Below are positions 48,981 through 56,752 of a stretch of 64,000 nt of DNA, piece by piece. The notes under the pieces were generated by a model. The model ran no database searches, had not been told where the DNA came from, and worked only from the letters and a program-made list of their open reading frames with translations. Positions within the stretch are counted from its first letter, which is position 1, and each line of letters starts with the position of its first letter. The position numbers and the translations under genes were made by a program. Origin of the DNA: Alloalcanivorax dieselolei B5 (GTDB lineage Bacteria; Pseudomonadota; Gammaproteobacteria; Pseudomonadales; Alcanivoracaceae); contig NC_018691.1 of the NCBI RefSeq assembly GCF_000300005.1, forward strand, positions 4,359,001 to 4,423,000, given 5' to 3'.

Positions 48981-50356
48981 AGCATTTCAACCCGGCGAAG
49001 AAACCTTCCACCTCCTTTTATGATCAGGAGCAGCACGGCAAGAAACACAAGAGTGTTCCGGGCGAAAACAGGAATGCCAACCCAATCGGGATTGCGGGTA
49101 TAGGCTTCACACTCATGCCCCCTCGCCAGCGGTTGCACTTCGTCCGATTCGTCCACGCCCCATAGGGCGGCCCGATCCCCGTCGGCGGGGTTGAAAAAAC
49201 GTTGGCCGTTGGATTGATACAGGTCCCCGGACACGGTTTTACCGAGCATCCGGTAATCGTGTTTTCCGATCAATTGAACGTCATCCGGGTCGGCCCCAGG
49301 CACCACTTCCAAGCCGCTGTACCAGCCGCGAAGCCCGCGAAAATAGCGCCCCTTTTTATAATCCCGGGCCGCCCAGGCATAGTACACATGCCGGTCATCC
49401 CGATAGAGCCCCCGCCCCAGCACTTCGATAGGCGCACTGGAATCCCGCCGGCACAGCGTTTTCAGTTCGTTGGTAAACGGCTGGTGGTAGTAAAACGTAT
49501 CACCTTGATAAAACAGAAAGTGCCAGCCGACGCTCTTGTCCGCCACCAACACTTTGAGGCCACCCGGTACCAGGGCCTGATCGGTGTCGGACACCCGGCC
49601 TGGCAACGCCTGATCCCCCAGGAAGTAGCGCTGTCCGTCATAGCCGTAATGGGTATCGTAGAGGATATTCCTGGGCTCCCCCCACACCTCGACCAGGGTG
49701 AACCGGGCCGGGCGCGCGCCCTCCACCACCCGGCCACGGTAGTACACCCGCCGGGCATCGCGAAGATAGTGTCCTTGCGCCAGGGTCGGCGCCTCCACGC
49801 CGACCCTGCTTAACGACGGAATATCCGCACCAGAGATCCAACGCCCCTGATAGTACAGGCGCTGATCGTCATGGGCGTAATCGTTCCAGAACACCCCATC
49901 GTTCTTGAACACTCGAAAGGTACCCGGATCGGCCCCATCCAGCAGGGTGGTCCCGTAGTACACCTTATCGCCGGCGAGATAGTAGTGCGCCTCCAGGTAA
50001 CGCACGCTATCCGGCGCCACGCCCGGCACCCGTTGGCCCAGCGCATAAAAGTGATCGCGGTCACGGCCCAAACCACTGTAGACATAACCCCTGCCGGTCT
50101 CCCCGGGCACCGGTTCGAAGGTATCCGCATCCGCCCCTTCCACCGGCTGATAGCCATCACCCGGGATTAGGAACCAAACCTGCCCGGCGTCATCACGGGC
50201 GTAACGGCTGCCGGGATAATCGCTGGGCTCCACTTCAGGGCCTTTCGGAGCAAGCATCAAATAGATCACCACGCCGCTGACCACACAGACCAGCAAAGCG
50301 ATGATCACGGCAACTTTGCCGCCGATCAGGCGCGCCCCTCTGTTTGTGTCACCCAA
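48971..50356 (-). CDS. DKNYY-family membrane-anchored protein (copy 1)
   Basis: About 461 residues. An N-terminal membrane segment (VAVIIALLVCVVSGVVIYLM) is followed by at least six degenerate 40-residue units with DKNYY-type cores such as VYYRGRVVEGARPARF, LYYQGRWISGADIPS and RYFLGDQALPG. A second hydrophobic segment (TLVFLAVLLLIIKGG) sits at the C-terminus. Probably a beta-propeller-like periplasmic repeat protein; its function is unknown. I prefer TTG 50356, behind GGAGG, because a perfect hairpin (50405-50426) lies within the longer frame that begins at 50482. Paralogue of the gene at 50574-51869. Confidence 0.7.
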   Translation of the reverse strand: MGDTNRGARLIGGKVAVIIALLVCVVSGVVIYLMLAPKGPEVEPSDYPGSRYARDDAGQVWFLIPGDGYQPVEGADADTFEPVPGETGRGYVYSGLGRDRDHFYALGQRVPGVAPDSVRYLEAHYYLAGDKVYYGTTLLDGADPGTFRVFKNDGVFWNDYAHDDQRLYYQGRWISGADIPSLSRVGVEAPTLAQGHYLRDARRVYYRGRVVEGARPARFTLVEVWGEPRNILYDTHYGYDGQRYFLGDQALPGRVSDTDQALVPGGLKVLVADKSVGWHFLFYQGDTFYYHQPFTNELKTLCRRDSSAPIEVLGRGLYRDDRHVYYAWAARDYKKGRYFRGLRGWYSGLEVVPGADPDDVQLIGKHDYRMLGKTVSGDLYQSNGQRFFNPADGDRAALWGVDESDEVQPLARGHECEAYTRNPDWVGIPVFARNTLVFLAVLLLIIKGGGRFLRRVEMLKN

Positions 50357-50404
50357 ACCCTCGACCCTCCGTGTGATGCCATATGCATAACTGCGAGACA
50401 GTAT

Positions 50405-50426
50405 AAACGCCGGACAGCCGGCGTTT
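50405..50426. other. Perfect 9-bp hairpin in the 5' region of DKNYY copy 1
   Basis: AAACGCCGG / CCGGCGTTT with a 4-nt loop. It is more likely part of the untranslated leader than coding, which supports the downstream TTG start. No T tract follows closely on the minus strand. Confidence 0.5.
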
Positions 50427-50480
50427 CCCGATAAAAAGTTCTTTGAGGAATGAGGGAGAAGGGAAGGGTTTCCTTTATCC

Positions 50481-50514
50481 AAAAAAACCGGAGAAAATCC
50501 CCCGGCTTTTTTTA
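50481..50514. terminator. Rho-independent terminator beside the stranded maeB tail
   Basis: AAAAAACCGG...CCGGCTTTTTTT forms a stem flanked by A and T runs, active in both directions. On the minus strand it stands 20 bp after the stop codon of the maeB tail at 50534-50575, where an original maeB terminator would be. Confidence 0.75.
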
Positions 50515-50533
50515 TGCTGCCCGCCGTCCCCGT

Positions 50534-50575
50534 TCACAACTCCGGGAAGATATCGTCCAGGGCTTTCAGCGGCTC
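50534..50575 (-). pseudogene. maeB: Stranded 3' end of maeB (13 codons plus stop)
   Basis: The complement encodes [13 protein letters not shown] and a TGA stop, matching the last residues of the intact maeB product at 60149-61423 ([13 protein letters not shown]). Twenty-two consecutive bases are identical. The upstream part of the gene is replaced by the DKNYY copy 2 gene, whose own stop codon (50574-50576) falls at the junction. Confidence 0.8.
50541..50562. repeat. Direct repeat, left copy
   Basis: Twenty-two bases beginning TCCGGGAAGATATCG are identical to 60156-60177. They bracket DKNYY copy 2 and the amide cassette and could be the product of site-specific or homologous recombination. 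Confidence 0.8.
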
Positions 50576-51869
50576 ACGAGCCGCGATCAATCATCCATTT
50601 CACCGCGCCCTTCAGATCATTGAGGAAACTCGAGCGGTTCGGGGATTCCGTATAAGCCCCACAGCGGCTGTCGTGCCGTAAGTGGCGCAGCTCACCGTTC
50701 TCGTCAAAGCCCATCAATGCCGCTTGATAGGACCCCGGCCCCTTGTGATTCAGACGAAAGAAGCGCTGACCATCGGCCTCGTACACGTCACCGCGCAGAG
50801 TGTGACCCGACCAGCGGTAACGTGCCTTTTCGATAAAACGGAACTGGTCGGGATCGACGTCCGGCACTACCGCCAAACCGCTGCTCCAACCCTGCAGCCC
50901 GCGCCCTCCGCCTCGGCTTTGCCGGTTCCAGTCCCATTCCACCCAGGCAAAGTACAGATGCCGGTCGTCACGGTAGAGCCCCTGCCCCAACGCCGCCATG
51001 GGAGCGCTGGAATCCCGCTGGCACAGCACCTTCACCGCATTGGTGAAAGGCTGATGGTAATAGACGGTGTCACCCTGATAGAACAGCAGGTGCCAGCCGA
51101 ATTCCTTGTCCGCCAGCAACAACCTGAAGCGGTCAGGGACAAGCGTCTGATCGGTGTCGGCCACCCGGTCCGGCAACACCTTGTCCTTGAAGAAATAGCG
51201 CTGACCATCGTAACCGTAGTGGTTGCCCCAGGTATCGCCCTCGACCCGGATCACGGTGAAGCTCCCCGGCACGGCTCCCTCCACAACCTTTCCCCGGTAG
51301 TAGACCCGGCCGGCGTCCTTGAGGTAATGGAAATCCGCCGGGGTCCGTTCCGTTACCGCCACTTCATCCAGGGAAGAAACGTCGGCGCCAGGAATCCACC
51401 GACCCTGGTAATACAGCCGCTGACCATCCTGCGCGTAATCGCCATGACGGATACCGATGTTGGCGGCATCGGCGCCGTCCAGCAATGTATTCCGGTAGTA
51501 CACGCGCTCATCGGTACGGTAATAATGCCGCCCCAGATAATGCACGGTGTCCGGGTTCACCTCCGGCTTGCGGTGTCCATCCACGTAGAAGTGCTCGCGG
51601 TCCCGGGCCAGACCACTATAGAAATAGCCTTTCCCGCTATCACCAGGCACGGGCTCGAAGGTTTCCGGATCGGCGCCCTCGACCAGATGATGGCCCTCCC
51701 CGTCCCGCAGAAACCAGATACGGCCGTCGTCATCATGGCTGTAGCGGCTCACCGGATAATCGGTGCGGGCCACCTTGGGCTCTTCCCCAGGGTCCAGCAA
51801 CAGCATCAACGCGACGATCAACGCCAGAATCGTCATGACCCAGACCAAACCTTGCCACCGTCCTTTCAT
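50574..51869 (-). CDS. DKNYY-family membrane-anchored protein (copy 2)
   Basis: A 431-residue paralogue of the gene at 48971-50356, with the same plan: an N-terminal membrane segment (LVWVMTILALIVALMLLLD), a D-Y-P-V-S-R-Y linker and repeated VYYRNTLLDGADA / LYYQGRWIPGADVSS / VYYRGKVVEGAVPGSF units. The C-terminal membrane segment of copy 1 is missing. ATG 51869 (MKGRWQG) is preferred over 51890. Its stop overlaps the stranded maeB tail. Function unknown. Confidence 0.72.
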   Translation of the reverse strand: MKGRWQGLVWVMTILALIVALMLLLDPGEEPKVARTDYPVSRYSHDDDGRIWFLRDGEGHHLVEGADPETFEPVPGDSGKGYFYSGLARDREHFYVDGHRKPEVNPDTVHYLGRHYYRTDERVYYRNTLLDGADAANIGIRHGDYAQDGQRLYYQGRWIPGADVSSLDEVAVTERTPADFHYLKDAGRVYYRGKVVEGAVPGSFTVIRVEGDTWGNHYGYDGQRYFFKDKVLPDRVADTDQTLVPDRFRLLLADKEFGWHLLFYQGDTVYYHQPFTNAVKVLCQRDSSAPMAALGQGLYRDDRHLYFAWVEWDWNRQSRGGGRGLQGWSSGLAVVPDVDPDQFRFIEKARYRWSGHTLRGDVYEADGQRFFRLNHKGPGSYQAALMGFDENGELRHLRHDSRCGAYTESPNRSSFLNDLKGAVKWMIDRGS

Positions 51870-51982
51870 TGGCTCCCCTTTTGCTTGCAACGGGTACTCA
51901 TGATCTCAACCTGATTTTCGACGCCAGCACCACCACCGCGTCGAGCCAATATCGTGACCATCAAGAAACTTGCGACGCGGTC

Positions 51983-52011
51983 TTTACAGCGTGAGACAAC
52001 ATATCTAGGAT
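51983..52011 (+). promoter_or_regulatory. Promoter of the amide cassette
   Basis: TTTACA (51983-51988), 17 bp, TAGGAT (52006-52011): five of six and four of six matches to the sigma70 consensus with optimal spacing. The start of transcription would leave a leader of about 200 nt. Confidence 0.55.
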
Positions 52012-52094
52012 CTTAAGTGAAATCATAGTGTCATTTTTAGCCTCAGCATTTCGCCCCGCGCCAAGAACGCCGTGGGTCAGGCCTTCCGTTTCAG

Positions 52095-52183
52095 ACGTCA
52101 CCAATCGCGCTGGCGTTATTTCATACCCAATACATTGCAATCACCCGCGCCGGTCCGGATGCGTCCGTCCCTAATGGCGGGCG
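52095..52183 (+). promoter_or_regulatory. Two-hairpin leader, candidate antiterminator target
   Basis: Hairpin 1 (52095-52116) has an 8-pair stem with one mismatch and loop AATCGC. Hairpin 2 (52162-52183) has an 8-pair stem including G-U pairs and loop CCTAAT. ANTAR proteins bind paired hairpins with 6-nt loops having A at position 1 and G at position 4. Only loop 1 has the A and neither has the G, so the assignment is tentative. No T tract follows hairpin 2. Confidence 0.3.
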
Positions 52184-52217
52184 GTGAGCAATGGCCGATT
52201 GTTACAGTGGAGATCCC

Positions 52218-53441
52218 ATGAAACTGACCCGTCGTCAGGTGTTGGCCGCCTTTGGTGCCGCCACCGCCATGAGCTTTACCTCCCGTCTTGCCGCGCAAGG
52301 AGCCCCGATCACCGTATCGGCGCTTTATGACCTGTCCGGCGGCCTTGAATCCTACGGTCAGCCGATCGTCGATGCATTGCGCTTCGCCGTGGAAGAGCAG
52401 AACGCCAAGGGCGGCCTGCTGGGCCGCGAGATCAAGCTAAATGTCTATGACCCGCAATCAAACATGCAGCGTTACGCGCAATTCGCCCGTCAGGCCGCGC
52501 TGTCGGATAAGCCCGCGGTGGTCTTCGCGGGCATTACCTCGGCCTCACGAGAGGTGGTGCGACCGATCATGCGCCAGTTCAACACGCTTTACTTTTACGC
52601 CAACCAATATGAGGGCGGCGTCTGCGACCGCAACATGTTCGCGACCGGCGTGACGCCCGGTCAGACAGTCGAGAAGCTGGTGAACTATTCGGCCAAGAAC
52701 CACGGCGGCAAGGTCTATATCGTCGCGGCCGATTACAACTATGGCCAGATCATCGCGGACTGGGTGAAGAAATATACCGCCGATAACGGCGGCGAGGTCC
52801 TGGGCGTCGAATTCTTCCCGATGGATGTGACCGATTTCAAGACTTCGATCTCGAAGATCCAGGCCGCCAAGCCGGATTATGTCTGGTCGGCATTGGTGGG
52901 CGGGGCTCATATTTCCTTTTATCGTCAGTGGAAGGCGGCAGGCATGCTGGGCAAGATCCCGATGTCCTCGACCACCTTCGCCGGCGGCAATGAGCATGTG
53001 ATTCTGACGCCCGAGGAATCCAACGGCATTATGGTCTGCCAGAATTATCTGCAAGAGCTGGATAATCCGTTGAACAAGCAATTCGTGGCTGACTTTCACG
53101 CCAGGTTCGGTGCCGATTACCCCTACATCACCGAACTGGGCGTAGGTGCCTATCAGGGATTTCGCCTGTGGGTAGCCGGCGTGGAGAAGGCGGGCACCGT
53201 GGATCGCCTGCCGGTCATCAAGGCACTGGAATCCGGTATCTCGCTCGAGGCGCCGAGCGGTCGTATCAGCATCGACCCGAAAACTCATCACACCACGATG
53301 GATGTGCATATCGCCCGGGTCGAGAACGGCGGGTTGCTCCCGGTCGAGACCTTCGAGCAGCAGCCTCCCGCGGATACCGCCATGGTTTGCGATCTGATCG
53401 CGAACCCGGATGACAATCAGCAATACGTCATCGATTTCTAA
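52218..53441 (+). CDS. Urea/short-chain amide ABC transporter substrate-binding protein (UrtA/FmdD-like)
   Basis: A 407-residue type I periplasmic binding protein. A twin-arginine signal (LTRRQVLAAFGAA, cleaved near SRLAAQG) directs export. The core ALYDLSGGLESYGQP... and LVGGAHISFYRQWKAAG match the UrtA/FmdD amide-binding family. ATG 52218 begins a proper Tat signal. First gene of the cassette; it delivers amide or urea to the permeases encoded next. Codon use resembles Rhodobacterales more than the window's housekeeping genes. Confidence 0.88.
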   Translation: MKLTRRQVLAAFGAATAMSFTSRLAAQGAPITVSALYDLSGGLESYGQPIVDALRFAVEEQNAKGGLLGREIKLNVYDPQSNMQRYAQFARQAALSDKPAVVFAGITSASREVVRPIMRQFNTLYFYANQYEGGVCDRNMFATGVTPGQTVEKLVNYSAKNHGGKVYIVAADYNYGQIIADWVKKYTADNGGEVLGVEFFPMDVTDFKTSISKIQAAKPDYVWSALVGGAHISFYRQWKAAGMLGKIPMSSTTFAGGNEHVILTPEESNGIMVCQNYLQELDNPLNKQFVADFHARFGADYPYITELGVGAYQGFRLWVAGVEKAGTVDRLPVIKALESGISLEAPSGRISIDPKTHHTTMDVHIARVENGGLLPVETFEQQPPADTAMVCDLIANPDDNQQYVIDF

Positions 53442-53450
53442 GGAAGGCAG

Positions 53451-54320
53451 ATGGATTTCGCGTCAATCCTCATAATCGAAATTCTCGGGTCCATCGCCAT
53501 TCTGGTGCTGATCAGTATCGGCCTGGCGGTGGTCTTCGGGATGATGAAGGTCATCAACATGGCCCACGGCGAGTTTCTCATGCTCGGCGGCTATGTCACC
53601 ATCTATGGCACCAACCATGGCGGCCTCAGCTTCTGGGTGAGTTCGCTGATTCTTGCCCCCATCGTGGTGGGGTTGATCGGGCTTTTGCTGGAATGGCTGG
53701 TCATCCGCCATCTCTACGGACGTATGATCGATACCATGCTGGCGACCTGGGGCATCAGCCTTGCCCTGATCGGCGGCATGACCATGCTGGTGGGCAATAC
53801 CACCACGGGAATTTCGACGCCACTGCCCAGCGTGAGCATCGGCGAGTTTTCCGTCAGCGGCTATGTGATGTTCCTGATCGCGCTGGCCATTATGGTCTTT
53901 GCCCTGCTTTATGTGCTGTTCAAGCTGACCACATTCGGCCTTCTGGCGCGGGCGACCACGCAGAACGCCGATATGGTGGCGGCACTTGGCGGCAACCCGC
54001 GTCGCATTTATGCGTTGACCTTTGGGCTTGGAGCGGCGCTCGCGGGCCTGGGCGGCGCGGCGCTTGCGCCGCTGACCGGGGTGATCCCGACTATCGGCGC
54101 CTCCTATATCGCCAAAGCCTTTATTACCGTGATCTCTGGCGGTTTCGCCGTGATCGCCGGCAACCTCTCGGCGGCAACTTTGTTTGGCACCGTCGGCCAG
54201 GTCTTCACTTATCTATACACACCCGTCATCGGCGAAGTGGCTCTTCTGCTGACCGCGATCGTACTGATCCGCCTTCTGCCCAAGGGCATCACCGGGCGCT
54301 TTTTCCGGAGGTCGATCTGA
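53451..54320 (+). CDS. Amide/urea ABC transporter permease (UrtB/LivH type)
   Basis: A 289-residue LivH-like inner-membrane permease with about eight helices (IAILVLISIGLAVVFGMMKV, MAHGEFLMLGGYV). The motif GLLARATTQNADMVAALGGNP is the coupling loop to the ATPase. It starts 10 bp after the binding-protein gene and overlaps the next start (TGATG). Confidence 0.88.
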   Translation: MDFASILIIEILGSIAILVLISIGLAVVFGMMKVINMAHGEFLMLGGYVTIYGTNHGGLSFWVSSLILAPIVVGLIGLLLEWLVIRHLYGRMIDTMLATWGISLALIGGMTMLVGNTTTGISTPLPSVSIGEFSVSGYVMFLIALAIMVFALLYVLFKLTTFGLLARATTQNADMVAALGGNPRRIYALTFGLGAALAGLGGAALAPLTGVIPTIGASYIAKAFITVISGGFAVIAGNLSAATLFGTVGQVFTYLYTPVIGEVALLLTAIVLIRLLPKGITGRFFRRSI

Positions 54321-55324
54321 TGGCACGTCTTCTGCAATCCGGCGGCCTTATTGCCGTGCTTGCGCTGGGCATGGTGATGCCGGGCTGGCTTGAATTGTTC
54401 ACCATTTATGAAATCACTATTTATCTGATCATGGCGGTGCTGGCGCTGAGCCTTGCCTTCATCTGGGGCAAGGGCGGCATTATGTGCCTGGGCCAGGCCG
54501 CGTTCTTCGGCCTTGGCGCCTATGCCTGGGCGGTGGCGGCGATCAACTTCGGCCCCGGCCTCCCGGCCATTGCCATCGCCATCGCCGTTCCAGCTCTGTT
54601 CGCCGCGGTGCTCGGCTATTTCATGTTCTACGGCCGGATCAACGACATCTATATCGGCGTGATCACCCTGGCGGTGACGCTGATCTTGTTCAATCTGATT
54701 AACTCCACCTCGGGGCCACAGTACCGCATCGGCTCCGCTCTGCTCGGCGGCTTCAACGGCATGACCAGCGTGCCAACCCTGACCTGGCCGGGCGGCACGC
54801 CGCTCGGGCCGGCGGATATCTTCCGTCTTACCGTGGCCGTGCTGGTCACTTCGATAGTCGCCATCTCACTTTACCTGAAGACCACACCAGGCAAAGTCGT
54901 GATCGCCGTGCGCGAGAACGAATATCGGGCCGAGCTTCTGGGCTATCACGTGGCGCGCTCGAAGCTGGTCACCTTCACCCTGGGAGGGGCGTTGGCGGGG
55001 CTTGGCGGCTGTCTCTTCGCCAATTGGGGCGCCTTTGTCAGTCCGACGATTTTCAGCCTGGTGCAATCGGCTCAGATCATCATCTGGGTGATTGTAGGTG
55101 GCCGGGGGACACTGGTTGGGCCGATCCTGGGCTGCATCGCGCTGCAATGGGCTACCACCAAGCTCGGCACTCAGCAGGTAGTGCAGGTCAATCTGGTGTT
55201 GGGCGTGGTGCTGGCTTTCTTCGTGCTGGTCGTGCCGCAGGGCATCCAGCCGATGATCACCAAAGCTCTGCGTCCGCTGTTCCGGCGCGAAACGAAACCC
55301 GCCACCAAGGAGCGCCTGACATGA
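54320..55324 (+). CDS. Amide/urea ABC transporter permease (UrtC/LivM type)
   Basis: A 334-residue LivM-like permease (LALSLAFIWGKGGIMCLGQA, then AVRENEYRAELLGYHV as coupling loop). The start ATG shares a base with the preceding stop, and the stop overlaps the ATPase start by ATGA. The true start is 54320; the longer open frame upstream overlaps the first permease gene. Confidence 0.87.
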   Translation: MARLLQSGGLIAVLALGMVMPGWLELFTIYEITIYLIMAVLALSLAFIWGKGGIMCLGQAAFFGLGAYAWAVAAINFGPGLPAIAIAIAVPALFAAVLGYFMFYGRINDIYIGVITLAVTLILFNLINSTSGPQYRIGSALLGGFNGMTSVPTLTWPGGTPLGPADIFRLTVAVLVTSIVAISLYLKTTPGKVVIAVRENEYRAELLGYHVARSKLVTFTLGGALAGLGGCLFANWGAFVSPTIFSLVQSAQIIIWVIVGGRGTLVGPILGCIALQWATTKLGTQQVVQVNLVLGVVLAFFVLVVPQGIQPMITKALRPLFRRETKPATKERLT

Positions 55325-56052
55325 GCGGAGAAATCATCCTTCAGGCCCGCGGCCTTGGCATCAGCTTCGGCGCCGTCGATGCAGTCAAGGCAGTGGATTT
55401 CGATCTGCGTCAGGGCGAGTTGCGCTGTCTGATCGGACCCAATGGCGCGGGCAAGACAACTTTCTTTCGACTTCTCAGCGGGCAATATCCGCCCACACGC
55501 GGGACGATCACCTTCAAGGGCAAGTCGCTGAATGCGCTGCAGCCCTATCAGATTGCCCGGCTTGGGATCGGCGTCAAGACTCAGGTACCAAGCCTGTTCG
55601 AGGGCTTGAGCGTGGCCGAGAACATTGACATGGCGGCTCGTCGGCGCGCCAAGGGACGGGCGGTCAAGGTGATTGTCAATGAGGTGCTGGAGCAAATCGG
55701 CCTGGCCGATCTGCGGGACCGCGCCTGCGCCGAGCTGGCGCATGGGCAGCGACAATGGGTCGAGCTTGGCCAGATCCTCGCTTCTAAACCCGCCGTGGCG
55801 CTCCTGGATGAACCGGCGGCAGGTATGACCCACGACGAAAGCCTGAAGACAGTGCGGATCATCCGCGACATCACCCGCGAAAGCGCGGTGATCGTGGTCG
55901 AGCATGACATGGATTTCATCCGGCTGATTGGTGAGCGCGTCACCGTCTTCGAACGTGGCACGGTGATCGCCGAGGGCAGCTTCGACGAGATCGCAAAGGA
56001 CCCGCAAGTACGGGCGGCTTATCTGGGACGAGAGAGAAACACCAATGTTTGA
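55321..56052 (+). CDS. Amide/urea ABC transporter ATPase (UrtD/LivG type)
   Basis: A 243-residue ABC ATPase. Walker A is GPNGAGKTT, the signature is degenerate (LAHGQRQWVE rather than LSGGQ, as usual for UrtD), Walker B is VALLDEPAAGM and the H-loop VVEHDMDF. It overlaps both neighbouring genes. Confidence 0.88.
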   Translation: MSGEIILQARGLGISFGAVDAVKAVDFDLRQGELRCLIGPNGAGKTTFFRLLSGQYPPTRGTITFKGKSLNALQPYQIARLGIGVKTQVPSLFEGLSVAENIDMAARRRAKGRAVKVIVNEVLEQIGLADLRDRACAELAHGQRQWVELGQILASKPAVALLDEPAAGMTHDESLKTVRIIRDITRESAVIVVEHDMDFIRLIGERVTVFERGTVIAEGSFDEIAKDPQVRAAYLGRERNTNV

Positions 56053-56749
56053 GGTGAAGGGCTTGTCATCGGGTTATGGTCGCGTGCCGGTGCTGCGTGA
56101 GGTGGATTTCTCGCTCGCGCAGGGTGAATGCATCGGGTTTCTGGGGCGCAACGGTATGGGCAAGACCACGCTTCTGCGCGCCATCATGGGCGAACTGCCG
56201 ACCTGGAGCGGAGAGATCCGCAAAGCCGGCCAGTCGCTGAACGGCAAGAGCACCCAGGCTCGCGCAAGGGCCGGGATTGGCTATGTTCCACAGGGCAAGC
56301 AGCTTTTCAAATTGCTGACGGTGGAAGAAAACCTGCGTATGGGTTGCGTGAAGAATTTCCGTGGCGCCGAGGTGAAGGTGGCGCAAGTACTGGATCTTTT
56401 CCCGCGGCTCGTGCCGCTGCTGGACCGGCAGGCGGGCATGCTTTCAGGAGGGGAGCAGCAACTTCTGGCGCTTGGCCGCTGCCTCTGTGGCGATCCCGAC
56501 CTGATCCTGCTGGACGAACCGACCGAGGGCATTCAGCCCTCTATCTGCGACGAGATCATCGACGTGCTGATCCAGCTGCGCAAGGAACGCAACCTCTCGA
56601 TCATGCTGGTCGAACAGGACATCGATTTCCTCTGGTCGATCTGCGACCACATTCTGGCGGTCGATAAGGGCAGCGTGGTCAAGACCATCGATCCGAAGGC
56701 CGAAGGATCGACGGAACAGGCCAAAGCATTCATCGGTATCGAGGGCTGA
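56045..56749 (+). CDS. Amide/urea ABC transporter ATPase (UrtE/LivF type)
   Basis: A 234-residue ABC ATPase with Walker A GRNGMGKTT, signature LSGGEQQLL, Walker B LILLDEPTEGI and H-loop LVEQDIDF. It completes the five-gene Urt/Fmd-like importer. It overlaps the previous gene by eight bases and is followed after 3 bp by the amidase. Confidence 0.88.
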   Translation: MFEVKGLSSGYGRVPVLREVDFSLAQGECIGFLGRNGMGKTTLLRAIMGELPTWSGEIRKAGQSLNGKSTQARARAGIGYVPQGKQLFKLLTVEENLRMGCVKNFRGAEVKVAQVLDLFPRLVPLLDRQAGMLSGGEQQLLALGRCLCGDPDLILLDEPTEGIQPSICDEIIDVLIQLRKERNLSIMLVEQDIDFLWSICDHILAVDKGSVVKTIDPKAEGSTEQAKAFIGIEG

Positions 56750-56752
56750 AAC

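Larger units (their letters stand above)
51870..52217 (+). other. 348-bp gap carrying the promoter and leader of the amide cassette
   Basis: No gene is seen. It contains a good promoter (51983-52011) and about 200 nt of leader with two hairpins having 6-nt loops (52095-52116 and 52162-52183). The second hairpin ends about 35 bases before the first start codon of the cassette. Confidence 0.5.
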
